The notes under the pieces are model-generated. The model did no database searches and was not told the DNA's origin. It saw nothing but the letters and a program-made list of their open reading frames with translations. The translations under genes and the position numbers were made by a program. DNA of 64,000 bases from Metellina segmentata (lineage: Eukaryota; Arthropoda; Arachnida; Araneae; Tetragnathidae). The stretch is from positions 18,236,120 through 18,300,119 of the forward strand of contig OX375880.1 of assembly GCA_947359465.1 (NCBI GenBank). Reading direction: 5' to 3'. Below, in pieces: positions 55,079 to 64,000 of the stretch. The first letter of the stretch is position 1; each line of letters begins with the position of its first letter.

Positions 55079-55653
55079 TCCAACATGAGGACATGCCAGG
55101 CCATAACAAATGTAACAAACGCCATTGTGACTTGAAGAGAGAGAAGGTAAAATAAATTAATTAGAATATAAAGTACCCAGCGGATTTTCGAGATCCGTCA
55201 GAAAACAATCCGTTTGTTTGTAGTGGATGTGCTAATAGCCAGTTTATTCATACAAATTAACGATTACGTAACAAGGCATAAATAAATTTGTAACCAAATT
55301 CCTCTTAAAGATATAATATATATATTTGACTTGTATAACAATCGTGTATGTATAGTATTTGGAAATAACGTCACAATGGAGCAACATGCATAACAAGGGA
55401 ATTACCAAAAAGTAGATAATAAACTCAAAATACATATACCCTAGGCAATTAAAAATAATTGACTGAAAACAATCTTCTTATTTATTAAAAAAATAGCGTA
55501 ATAGAATGTATGAACATAAATAAGTTAGTATGAAAAATTATTAGTTGACATTTAATTGGCTTTTAAAAAAAAAGAATTTCGAATGGAAATAAAAAACATT
55601 GTTAATAGAGTTGCTTTATAGCGATAGATTAGAACATTATGCCTCAAGCATCT
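55079..55653. other. AT-rich non-coding stretch
   Basis: No gene. AACGTCACAATGGAGCAAC at about 55,366 is a diverged SINE tail scrap. Confidence 0.5.
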
Positions 55654-56330
55654 TCTCTACTATTATAAAAGGAAGTGTTTGTCTGAGTGTCTGTATACGG
55701 TGTATGTACTGACGATCTATGGCAATAATGAAATTTGGCACACACACACAGGTAGTCCGAATTTTAAAATTTAATCTAGAACATTGTGAAATTAATTTAC
55801 AAGTTTTTTTCATCTCTCTTTCTTTTCTTCGGTATGTGATGTCATCCAAGAAATGCGAGGATTTTGCAATTTTCGACCGCTGACGTCACAAGCGTTTTTC
55901 GTCTAAAAGCCTTGGGAACCCTGCCAAGTTTCCGATTCTAGCGTGTTTTGATTTAGGTTGTTGATTAGTAGGACTTTCTTGCTAACGGTTTCAACTTCGT
56001 CACGGGCAGACTTTGAGGTTTTCTATCTTTGCGATCGATAAAGATAACAAGGATAATTTCAACGAATATAAAATATGTGAAAGTCATTATTAAAATAATT
56101 ATTGTTTTGTCTTTTTATTGTTTTCAGTATCAGTAAAATTTATTTTTTGCCCAACCCAATTTTTAAATTTTAATCTAAAATATTGTGTAATAATTTATTG
56201 GCATCAAGACGTTGCCTGTGGTCTGACGTCCCATTGCCTGACGTCCCATTTGGTTTGCAAGCAAACCAAATGGGAATGCGTTGCAATCACCGGGGTTGGC
56301 AAGGGTTAGCGAGCTGTGGTCACACCTGAC
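55654..56330 (+). mobile_element. non-autonomous Helitron, 5' part and related fragments
   Basis: TCTCTACTATTATAAAAGGA after T, then GAAATTTGGCACACACACAC and GACCGCTGACGTCACAAGCG, as in the 32.7-kb copy. Fragments continue to 56,330 (CAAACCAAATGGGAATGCG, GTGGTCACACCTGACCCC). No 3' hairpin end. Confidence 0.75.
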
Positions 56331-57105
56331 CCCCGTTGGGTTGGTGTGGAAGTTTGGAGAGTGGGATGCCAGCTCAGGTGTTGCTTTGTCATCTGACCGT
56401 GGTTCAAAATTACGAGGTGTTGTCCTCGAATCTTTCCCTTCAGGGATTCATCTCGGATACTCGTCAATAGCTTACTTTGGTACGAAGTGCATTAAAAGTA
56501 CCTTACCCTGCCCCCTTATACACGACGGTCATTGACTGGATTCGAACTCGCAACGCTCCGGTTGCGGTAGGTAGTTAATTAACGTCGCATTAGAGCAACA
56601 CAACGAGCGACTGGCGACGATCGGGATTTAGCTCCGAACGGAATTTAAAATAATCGGGTAGGTAGGTATTTAAATTAACTTCGTACTGGGGCAACACAAA
56701 GGGCTATTGGCGCCGGTCCACGATCAAGCACGAAGGGAAATTTCCGAGGACAACACGACATAATTTTGAAACACGGTCAGATAGTGACGTCACACCTGAG
56801 CTTGCACCCCACTCTCCAAACTTCGCACCACGCCAAAGTGAAGACATTTGAGAACAAGAAAGATGAAAGATTTAACGTGCACAGGCCCTCTTTGTACAAA
56901 ATGGTCTTTGGTTGGATTCGAACTCGTAACCCTCCAGTTGCTAGTCCGCTACTCTTGTAATTGGTCCTGCTCAGGTATTGCCTTGTCATCTGACCGTGGT
57001 TCAAAATTACGAGGTGTTGTCCTCGGATCTTTCCCTTAAGGGGCTGATCCCGGACCGTTGTCAGTAGCCCGTTGTGTTGCTCTAGTACGACGTTAACAAA
57101 AAAAA
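56331..57105. mobile_element. cluster of SINE fragments, both families and strands
   Basis: Plus body 56,331-56,510. Minus scraps at 56,520-56,650. Minus family II copy 56,655-56,960 with GATTCGAACTCGTAACCC as reverse B-box. Plus family I 3' end 56,970-57,105. Confidence 0.8.
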
Positions 57106-57452
57106 ATTACATTGTAATTGGTTCACCGGTCCTTAAAATAATCGCTACTTTACGTTGTGTGAAGAACAAATTAAAATTACTACTACGAAAAAGCATGAGC
57201 AAATTTAGATTTTTTTCCTTTGTTTCTAAATTTCTTGTGTGTTGACGGTACCTTTATAACTGTTTATATTGAAACCACGAAAATATGTTTTCATTTTTCC
57301 TCTTCACGCATTATGGGATCTGCATATGAATGTGTTGCCAACTCGCTACGAGACATTTTTAAATCTTTCACACGGCTCACTTCATCAAAAAGAAATGCAA
57401 AAACGGAAGGTGAAAAACATATCAATTTTAAATATTTATCTTCTCTCAAAAT
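57106..57452. other. non-coding stretch, nothing recognised
   Basis: Overlapping 79- and 85-codon frames have no domain. Confidence 0.4.
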
Positions 57453-57565
57453 TGCAGTCGGATCTTTTTTCCCTTAGGGAAATAATAACGGAGGATCGTC
57501 GTCAATAGCCCGTTGTGTTGCTGGAGAGCGACGTTAGTTAAAATACCTACCCACCACCCTCAACC
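57453..57565 (+). mobile_element. SINE 3' end, family II tail
   Basis: GGATCTTTTTTCCCTTAGGG to GCGACGTTAGTTAAAATACC and TACCC tail. Confidence 0.75.
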
Positions 57566-59726
57566 TTTCAGGAACGGCGAAAGTTTATTTTTATATGAAA
57601 GAACGGCGGTACCAGTCAAATTCTTCCAACGATAAAATTGGGTTGTACCAACACAAACTTCTCCTGCGATTTCAGAACACTACAGAATGCACAAATAAAT
57701 ATTTCACGAACACTTCGAAACAGAATAACGCGAGTATGTCAACAAAAACATCGAAACTTCAAAGAGCCTCGATGTGAAACTCTGCAGAGTATCGCCTGAA
57801 CACATACTGCTTCGAAATTTCCCACGAAAACAACATTACATTCCCCTCCCCCCTTCACTTCACGAATAAAGGAGTGTCGCTACACTCCGTCACTCATTTT
57901 AATACCCTCAAGTTAACTCAAAAGTAATAACCGAGTAAACGAACGAAAGAAAAATCCACGCGAATAATGAAAAAAGAAGGAAAGTAGGAAACAACTCAAC
58001 TCGGCGTGGGGACGTGAAAGGAGGCTTTTTTTTTTCCTATCGTATCTCATTCCTTCCCAGCCGCTCTTTAATAACTAGGAGCGTGAAATGTTTAGCGCAC
58101 GGGCGACAAGGCGATTATTCGGTTTCGGAGTCCCGTGGGGTCTTTCCCACCCCCCTTACGAGGGGATTGAAACGAGGGAAGAAATCGAATCAATTACCGT
58201 CGTTTAAATGGCTAGCTAGGTTCGTTGATTTCCCCAAAACAACACGCGTCCCCGAGTTCTGATAAGATTTTTGGACCATTCACAAAAGAGGTAAAAACAG
58301 GTGTTTTTTTGGAAACTGAAGTGATGTTTTTATCCAGCCGGGCGTAATAAAAACAATTTCAAGTGGGAGTTCTGGAGTCTGTTTCTTCTGACTTCCACGT
58401 GCATGGGGTTGTGTATTTTAAAAATAAAAAGCAACTCGTGGATTGACCTCCCTCTCCAGATTTGTAATGGTAATAAGCAATAGAATTATTCCAAAAGATT
58501 CCTTTCGAATGAAAGGAAAATTAGAATCGTTCCAAAAGATTTTCTTCCAACCAAAGGATGCGGTTATTTAACCATTAACTGTGTCAGGATAAAAGCATAA
58601 CACTGAGAGGTGTGTTCAGTGTTCACGAACAAACCAGATCAAAGTAAATACCTTACTTTCACTACCCAAATACACTCGCAAGTTTGAAGAAATATTTCTC
58701 TACACAAGATAATGGCGAATAATTTTGAGATCTGACAGTTTATGAACAAGAATTTTGTCGTTTCTTTACAAAACAAGAGGCGAAAAGAAGAAAAAAAGCA
58801 ATAAAACGCATATTATCTGTTGAACATCAATTCTAATGCTCTGTAATCTAATAAATTTCAAGAATATAGGAATTGACAAAAAATGTTTCGTGTAAAAAAG
58901 GAAAAGTAGGGGAAAAAAATCTTCAAACACGAAGCTATTTTGTTTGAAATATAGTACCATATCTCTTTGAATCGTGTTATGAGCACAATGATACTCATGA
59001 GACAACACAAATGCCTATCGACAAACTGCAATGCTAGACACTACAACATGACGTTACAATGACATTTTATAACTTGCTCACCATGTACGGTCGTTCATAA
59101 GGCTCGAATACTTATGTAATACTTCGAGCGTAACGAAAACATGCATTACTGGGATGCTTTAATCCAGATTTTAAAGTTCGTAGAGCAGAAAACAGAACGA
59201 TATTTTTTCAAAGTTTAAAAAGAATAGCATATCAACAGTAATAAATATAACTGCAGAAATAATGTTTGAAAAAATTAATATATATATATATCATTCAGTT
59301 AATTTTTTCACGAAAACAATTTTTTTATTTTGTGAATTTGGAAAAATGAATCAATTTTGCACAAAATGTTTGAAAATATGTCCCGAAATGAAGGCTGACA
59401 ATCAGAGTTTTTCAAAATATCAGAAACAAATAGCAAACACGAACCAAAACAGAACGCCAACATAAAAAAAACAAGTGGCTATGAGAGAAAACTGAAACCA
59501 GAACATACACTACCGCCATCTAGCGGCAATATACTCAACTACTCTTTAAAGATGCCAACATGCTCGTTTTGGGTGTACTAAAAAAATATTCTAAGCATAT
59601 TTACCTTTCACAGCATCAAAACAAACTTTTTTTAACCAACGACAGATATTTCATTGGACGCATGTTCAAACACACCGAAAACAATTACAAGGAATTAATT
59701 TCGTTCGCATCAGATTAAAAGAAAAA
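57566..59726. other. long stretch without SINEs or recognised genes
   Basis: About 2.2 kb, the longest SINE-free block outside the satellite and the LTR element. No domain-bearing frame. The 82-codon frame at 58,014-58,262 and the 67-codon frame at 59,262-59,465 are not recognised. Possibly unique host sequence. Confidence 0.5.
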
Positions 59727-60027
59727 TGGTATGGTATTTTAATTAACGTCGCAATGGAGCAACACAACGGGTTTAAAACGACGGTCCGGGATCAAACACG
59801 AAGGGAAAGATCCGAGGACAACACCACGTAATTTTGAACCACGGTCAGATGACGAGGCAACACCTGAACTGGCACCCCACTCTCCAAACTTCCACACCAA
59901 CCCAACGCAGAGGTGAGGTTCGAGCTCACGTATTATTTTCGCCATCTGCCAGTGGTAATGGTAATTTTTAATTAACGTTGTACTAGAGCAACACAACCAG
60001 CTATTGACGACGTTCTGGGATCAATCC
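59727..60027 (-). mobile_element. two SINE fragments, the second cut by a hAT-like end
   Basis: 59,735-59,910 is family II tail and body. 59,953-60,027 is a family I-like 3' end that stops at CAATCCCCGAAG, where CAGGGATTCCCAACC begins. Confidence 0.8.
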
Positions 60028-60029
60028 CC

Positions 60030-60440
60030 GAAGTCAGGGATTCCCAACCGGTGGTACGCGTACCACTGATAGTACGCGGCAACGTTTCAGGTGGTACGCA
60101 AGGATACGAGCGACCCAAATATTCTACGAAGTTTGTTCGAATTTTTAGTATGTACAACCACGTTATAGGAAAAATGGGATTATATGAAATCAATTTTGTG
60201 ATCAACGTTTTTATTACATTGTAATAAATGACGCTAACAGTAGCACATTACTTAAAGAGAAACTTTGTTGCTGATTATCTATTTCTATTCAATGGCTATC
60301 TCGGCGAAATGAAGTTGATATCCTGTCAAATCGTTTTACGAAGAATTCCTTTATCTTTATGTATGAGACTATTGGGCTCCGCCCCCTGCTCGCTTACACT
60401 CGCCAACCTGGTCTGTTGCTCTGTTGTCCTTTCTAGTTAC
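60030..60440. mobile_element. hAT-like non-autonomous element, degraded
   Basis: Left terminus CAGGGATTCCCAACCGGTGG, inner GTACGCGTACCAC palindromic text, then GAAACTTTGTTGCTGATTAT shared with 29.2 kb. A GC-rich tract GGGCTCCGCCCCCTGCTCGC at 60,374 resembles, inverted, the text at 8.78 kb. The right border is uncertain. Confidence 0.55.
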
Positions 60441-60447
60441 ATTTAAT

Positions 60448-60870
60448 CGGTAGGTAGGCGTACTGGAGCAACACAGGGTGCTATTGGCGACGGTCCGGGA
60501 TGAAAAGATCCGAGAACACCACGCAAACGTGATGGTATTTGAGGTCGCGACAGATCTAACGTGCACCAGACTCCAAGTAGCGGATGATCAACCGGAAGGT
60601 TGCGAGTTCGAAACTCGGTCCAACCCCATAGACAATCGTATTCGAGGGGGGTTGGTGCACGTTAAATCTGCCGTAGCCTCAAATGTCCTCGCGTTGGTGA
60701 GGTGTACACCTTCGAGAAAGGGAAATTGGCTCAAGTATTGATCTCGTCATCTGACAGTGGTTCAAAAGGACGGGGTGCCGTCCTTGGATGGTTCCCTTCG
60801 GGATTAGTTCCCGATCGTCACCAATAACTAGCTGTGGTCGTCCAGTGCGACGTTAATAAGTACCTACCAA
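60448..60870. mobile_element. SINE family II, minus fragment then plus copy
   Basis: 60,448-60,575 is a minus tail and body. 60,585-60,870 is plus, with head GCGAGTTCGAAACTCGG, GTGCACGTTAAATCTGCC, body and end GCGACGTTAATAAGTACCTA. Both are strongly diverged. Confidence 0.75.
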
Positions 60871-61573
60871 ACACTTGCGAAATGGCGATTGTATACTCGT
60901 CCAAAAAAACAACTCACCCACATCGCAATTGCACAATTTACGTCACAGAACAAAACGGAAGTTAGCAATCCATGGGGATTAATGTTTTCTACTAGTATCA
61001 ATATTTAAAATTTGTCTAAGGGGCCGTCTTCATATTAAATTGGGTGCTTGCTTCGATAATATCAACACGAACCCCCATCGTTTATCACATATATGGATTC
61101 TACACACAATTTCAGGCGGTAATAAAAAAAAAGTTCATCAATTGGATTTTTCACCGATTTGTAAGTGTTTGAAAATTAGATCTCCTAATATTAAATTGGT
61201 GTTTCACATTTTTTGTTATATTTGCCAAAAACTTTAAGTTTCCTTGGAAATTGTTTTTCCATCCTTTGCTACCCCAAAACCCAAACACAATCTATAAACA
61301 TTCTAATTATTAAACTAATTTTACTATTGTTTATTAATTATGAAATTAATATTTATAAAAATTATGAATAGAAACCTGAGCAAATTTTGAGTCCATGCTA
61401 TTCAACTGTTACTGAAGCATCGGAATATTAAATTTCAGCTCATCACGGGCATAATTAGTAGCGCAGTGAGACTGTTTGCAAAATTCGATGATTATTATCG
61501 TGGTTGGGGATTGTTCTCAAAGTGAAAACAGAAATTTCTGCCAACAGATTCAGGAATTCAGGGGACATAGTAC
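60871..61573. other. non-coding stretch, nothing recognised
   Basis: AT-rich sequence before the LTR. No gene or repeat was recognised. Confidence 0.45.
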
Positions 61574-61854
61574 TGTGGGAAAATAGTCCCGTCGGTTCCC
61601 ATTCTACGCGTATGTATACATTAGCGGTGACGCGCCGCATCACATAGTACCTAAGCAGACGCTGAATGTAAGCCGCGGAAGCAAGAGCTTCGCGCTTTAA
61701 GTTATTGAGCTATGACGAGCTCTATTGAATGTTATGAGACGATGTTAATTGCCGATGTTTCTTCCTCATTGTTTTAACTGTTAACTGTTTTGTCCCATGT
61801 TCCTTTTACATAATAAAGTGTCCGTCTTAACTAGCAGTTATCTGTTTGATCCCA
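61574..61854 (+). repeat. 5' LTR of a gypsy-like element (about 281 bp)
   Basis: Proposed limits TGTGGGA to TCCCA, with AATAAA at 61,812-61,817 and a PBS 4 bases after the end. The partner LTR is outside the window, so the limits are inferred from the end motif, polyadenylation signal and primer site. Confidence 0.65.
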
Positions 61855-61858
61855 TAAT

Positions 61859-61873
61859 TGGGGGCTCTGGCCT
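61859..61873 (+). other. primer-binding site, tRNA-Pro-like
   Basis: TGGGGGCTC followed by TGG. The first nine bases equal the familiar proline-type primer site (TGGGGGCTCG); the rest diverges. Confidence 0.6.
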
Positions 61874-61954
61874 TTCTTCCTGGTCACCCTAATTACCCCT
61901 AGCAACAAAAACCAATCTCCTGAAGTGTGAATGTGAATATTTTTTTCAAGAATT

Positions 61955-62890
61955 GTGCTTTTGGATTACTTTGAATTTCCAGTTGTCCATGGTAAGTTCG
62001 CAATTATGACTTCCTTAATTTTGGATAACATACCTTTTCTTTCAAACTTCTTAAAAAATGGATCTATTCGGAACATTAAATTATTATTTTCCATAGTTTA
62101 CCCTAACGAAATTTACGACCGCACTAGTCGAAGAAAACTTCGTGTTTTCGCAGGTTTTGATTCTGATTTCAATTTGCAAAACGCTAAGGAATCCCTGCTG
62201 AAAGAGTTATCTTTAACTAACTTTATCTGTATATGTGATATTTTAAATTTAGATGTAGAGGGCTCCGCTGAAGAATTGTGTGAACGAATTTTACTTTCGC
62301 TTTCTGATTTAAAATCATTGCATGAAATGTTAGACTCAAATTCTGATGATGAAACAGAACAGGAAGTAGTCTGTAGTAGTAGTAAGCGCGAAAAAGAAGG
62401 AACGGAAATTTCCCCTAAACCGTTATCGCAGGTGGCTTCCCCCAGTAGTCAAAACATATCCCATCCGGCGCCAGAAAAACAAAATATCCAAACAAATCCA
62501 TTCAGTGTTAAAACATTCTCGTTTTCTGATGATTCGTCTAAATCGAATGCAGCTGTTGTTGACCGTTTTTCTTGGTTATTTCTGAAAGATGTGTTAATCG
62601 AAGAACGTTCGTTCTCGGGTCTAAATTCTTATTCTGTTTATTCATTTATTAAGGATGTCGAAAATTTCTTTTCATTGTATGAAGTAACTCTTGAGTTGCA
62701 AAAACTTCTAATATGTAAAAAATTGTTGATAGGCGCAGCAAAAACTTTCATTCAGAGTCAGAATGCCTTAACAACCTTTTCTTCCTTGAAAACCGCGTTG
62801 ATAAATGAATTTGGTCAAAGATTTAACTCCCGCGAAATACATGTCGAATTAAGTAGGCGCAAATTAGATGAAAAAGAATCCTGTTCCGTG
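61955..62890 (+). pseudogene. gypsy-like Gag, interrupted by a BEL/Pao element
   Basis: Structural protein of an LTR retrotransposon. About 311 native codons are read before the frame runs into foreign sequence near 62,889. The N-terminal 120 residues are hydrophobic and charged in alternation. Residues about 125-190 are acidic and serine-rich. About 235-311 resemble the retrotransposon Gag family: a helix with YEVTLELQKLLICKKLLIG, a W-less AKTFIQ segment, then LKTALINEFGQRF and ELSRRKLDEKESCSVF. The zinc knuckle and everything after it are missing here. The frame continues about 27 codons into the inserted LTR, which is not native protein. The exact start is uncertain; several ATGs follow the first. 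Confidence 0.75.
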
Positions 62891-63067
62891 TTTGTAACTT
62901 TCGCCTTGGCGACGGAGCACCACCCCCGTGGCGCCACTGGGCGATCTTGTAACCTTGATGAAAGGAAGTGAGGAGGGACGAGTGTCGGCTCCCAGAACGC
63001 ACGCATGTGAATAAATGATAAAGTTTATACAGTCCACTGTCTTATTCAATCGCTAAACCTCTGCACA
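62889..63067 (+). repeat. BEL/Pao-like LTR, short or partial (about 179 bp)
   Basis: Begins near TGTTTGTAAC where the gypsy gag breaks off, contains GTGGCGCCAC and AATAAA at 63,010-63,015, and ends CTGCACA before the primer site. Without the second LTR the 5' limit is a guess. Confidence 0.55.
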
Positions 63068-63070
63068 TTT

Positions 63071-63087
63071 TGGTCCTAGCGACCCGG
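63071..63087 (+). other. primer-binding site of the BEL/Pao-like element
   Basis: TTT then TGGTCCTAGCGACCCGG, the TTTGGTCC-type start commonly seen after BEL/Pao LTRs. The tRNA was not assigned. Confidence 0.55.
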
Positions 63088-63101
63088 AGGTTCTTAAACC
63101 A

Positions 63102-64000
63102 GTGCAAACTCTTGTAAAAATGACAGACAACGTCATTACAACGCTAAATAGAAGGCGCGGAAACATTCGCGCACAAATTACAAAGGTCTCCAAGACTGTG
63201 TCTGACAACAAGTTGGATATCGCAGAACTGAAAGCTCAGCTGGAAGTCATCGCAAAAATTGAAGATAAATTTGATTCGCTAAAGAATGACTATTATAATA
63301 GTGTAAGCGAAGAAGACTTCGAAACTACAGAAGACAATCTATCGCAGATCGACGACGAGATTCGGAAGTTAGAGGTAAGTCTCAAAACCTCTATTAATAA
63401 AATTCAATCCGAAATATCGAATCAAAACTTTGATAGTGTTTCTCATGAATCTTCAAATTCACTAACGGATGAACAGCCCAAAAGAGCCTTGATAAAACTC
63501 CCAGAACTCCCACTTCCAACATTTAATGGGAAATTCGAAGAATGGAATCTGTTCAAAACTCAATTTAATACACTAATTTCTGATAATCCTGCTCTGTCTG
63601 AAAATGAAAAACTCCACTATCTTCGGGGAGCGCTAAAGGGTGACGCTAAAATAATTGAAACATCCGATGACAACTATACTTCCCTTTTCAAGGCGTTAAT
63701 ACAGAGGTATGAAAACAGAAGAATTATTGTAGACTGTCACATTAAAGGTATTCTCAATATGCAATCAATCAAACATGAATCCGCTAAGGGGATCTTCGGA
63801 ATTTATTAGATTCTGTAAAAAAGAATCTTAGATCTCTAAAAATCTTAGATCTCGATAGAAACCAATTTTCTAACGCTATATTATTAAATATCCTTCTGGA
63901 TAAGTTAGATCGTGAAACTCGAAAGCAATATGAATTAACACTTAAGGATAATGAAGTACCAAGTTTTGATGAATTTTTAGATTTCTTAGAAAGAAGATGT
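63102..64000 (+). pseudogene. BEL/Pao Gag N-terminal part, one frameshift, runs off the window
   Basis: Frame 63,102-63,809 (235 codons): a coiled-coil-rich N-terminus (about residues 30-120), then LPELPLPTFNGKFEEWNLFK and SENEKLHYLRGALKGDA, the signature of the DUF1759/BEL-Pao Gag family (about residues 155-215). Near 63,797 the reading frame changes by one base relative to the family. The shifted frame then stays open for 68 codons to the window end, with the expected LLDKLDRETRKQYEL and FLDFLERRC text. One sequence change, real or a sequencing error, therefore separates this from an intact gag. The N-terminal start at 63,102 or M at 63,120 is uncertain. Confidence 0.85.

Overview
This is a gene-poor eukaryotic nuclear window made almost entirely of transposable elements and satellites. 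The set points to an animal, most likely an arthropod: Tc1/mariner elements, Helitrons beginning TCTCTACTATTATAAAAGG, tRNA-derived SINEs, hAT elements, a CR1-type LINE end, Ty3/gypsy and BEL/Pao retrotransposons. A chelicerate such as a spider is my guess from the repeat style, but no host gene confirms it. No convincing host gene, tRNA, rRNA or other RNA gene was seen. One 122-codon open frame at 25.26 kb is the only candidate for something other than a transposon.

Layout. 0-0.4 kb is a broken Tc1 transposase. About 2.06-6.91 kb is a satellite array whose core has a 164-bp higher-order unit (73 + 91 bp). 7.4-8.8, 12.9-14.9, 15.5-18.9, 22.3-23.7, 26.7-29.2, 51.2-52.4, 53.4-55.1, 56.3-57.1 and 59.7-60.9 kb are clusters of two related tRNA-headed SINE families (I and II), many of them partial, inverted or tandem. 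9.3-10.5 kb is a 41-bp degenerate tandem repeat, and 14.93-15.41 kb is a 27-bp minisatellite. 19.8-22.0 kb holds a Tc1 deletion derivative with a hAT MITE inside it, and a Helitron with another hAT MITE inside it. 31-42.7 kb holds several more Tc1, hAT and Helitron copies with SINEs nested in them.

The best-preserved element is at 44,701-50,784 on the minus strand. It is an LTR retrotransposon with nearly identical 446/448-bp LTRs and one uninterrupted 1486-residue Gag-Pol. Its domain order is Gag, protease, integrase, reverse transcriptase, RNase H. Integrase lies before reverse transcriptase, the Ty1/copia order, although the reverse transcriptase and integrase look Ty3/gypsy-like. That matches the Gmr1-type group. 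Its primer-binding site fits the 3' end of a tRNA-Ser.

At the right edge (61.57-64.0 kb) the 5' part of a different gypsy-like element (LTR, tRNA-Pro-like PBS, gag) is broken by a BEL/Pao-like LTR, primer site and gag that run out of the window.

Many insertions carry readable target-site duplications: 14 and 12 bp for SINEs, 8 bp for hAT MITEs, TA for Tc1, and A/T with no duplication for Helitrons. This allows a relative insertion order for several nested groups.
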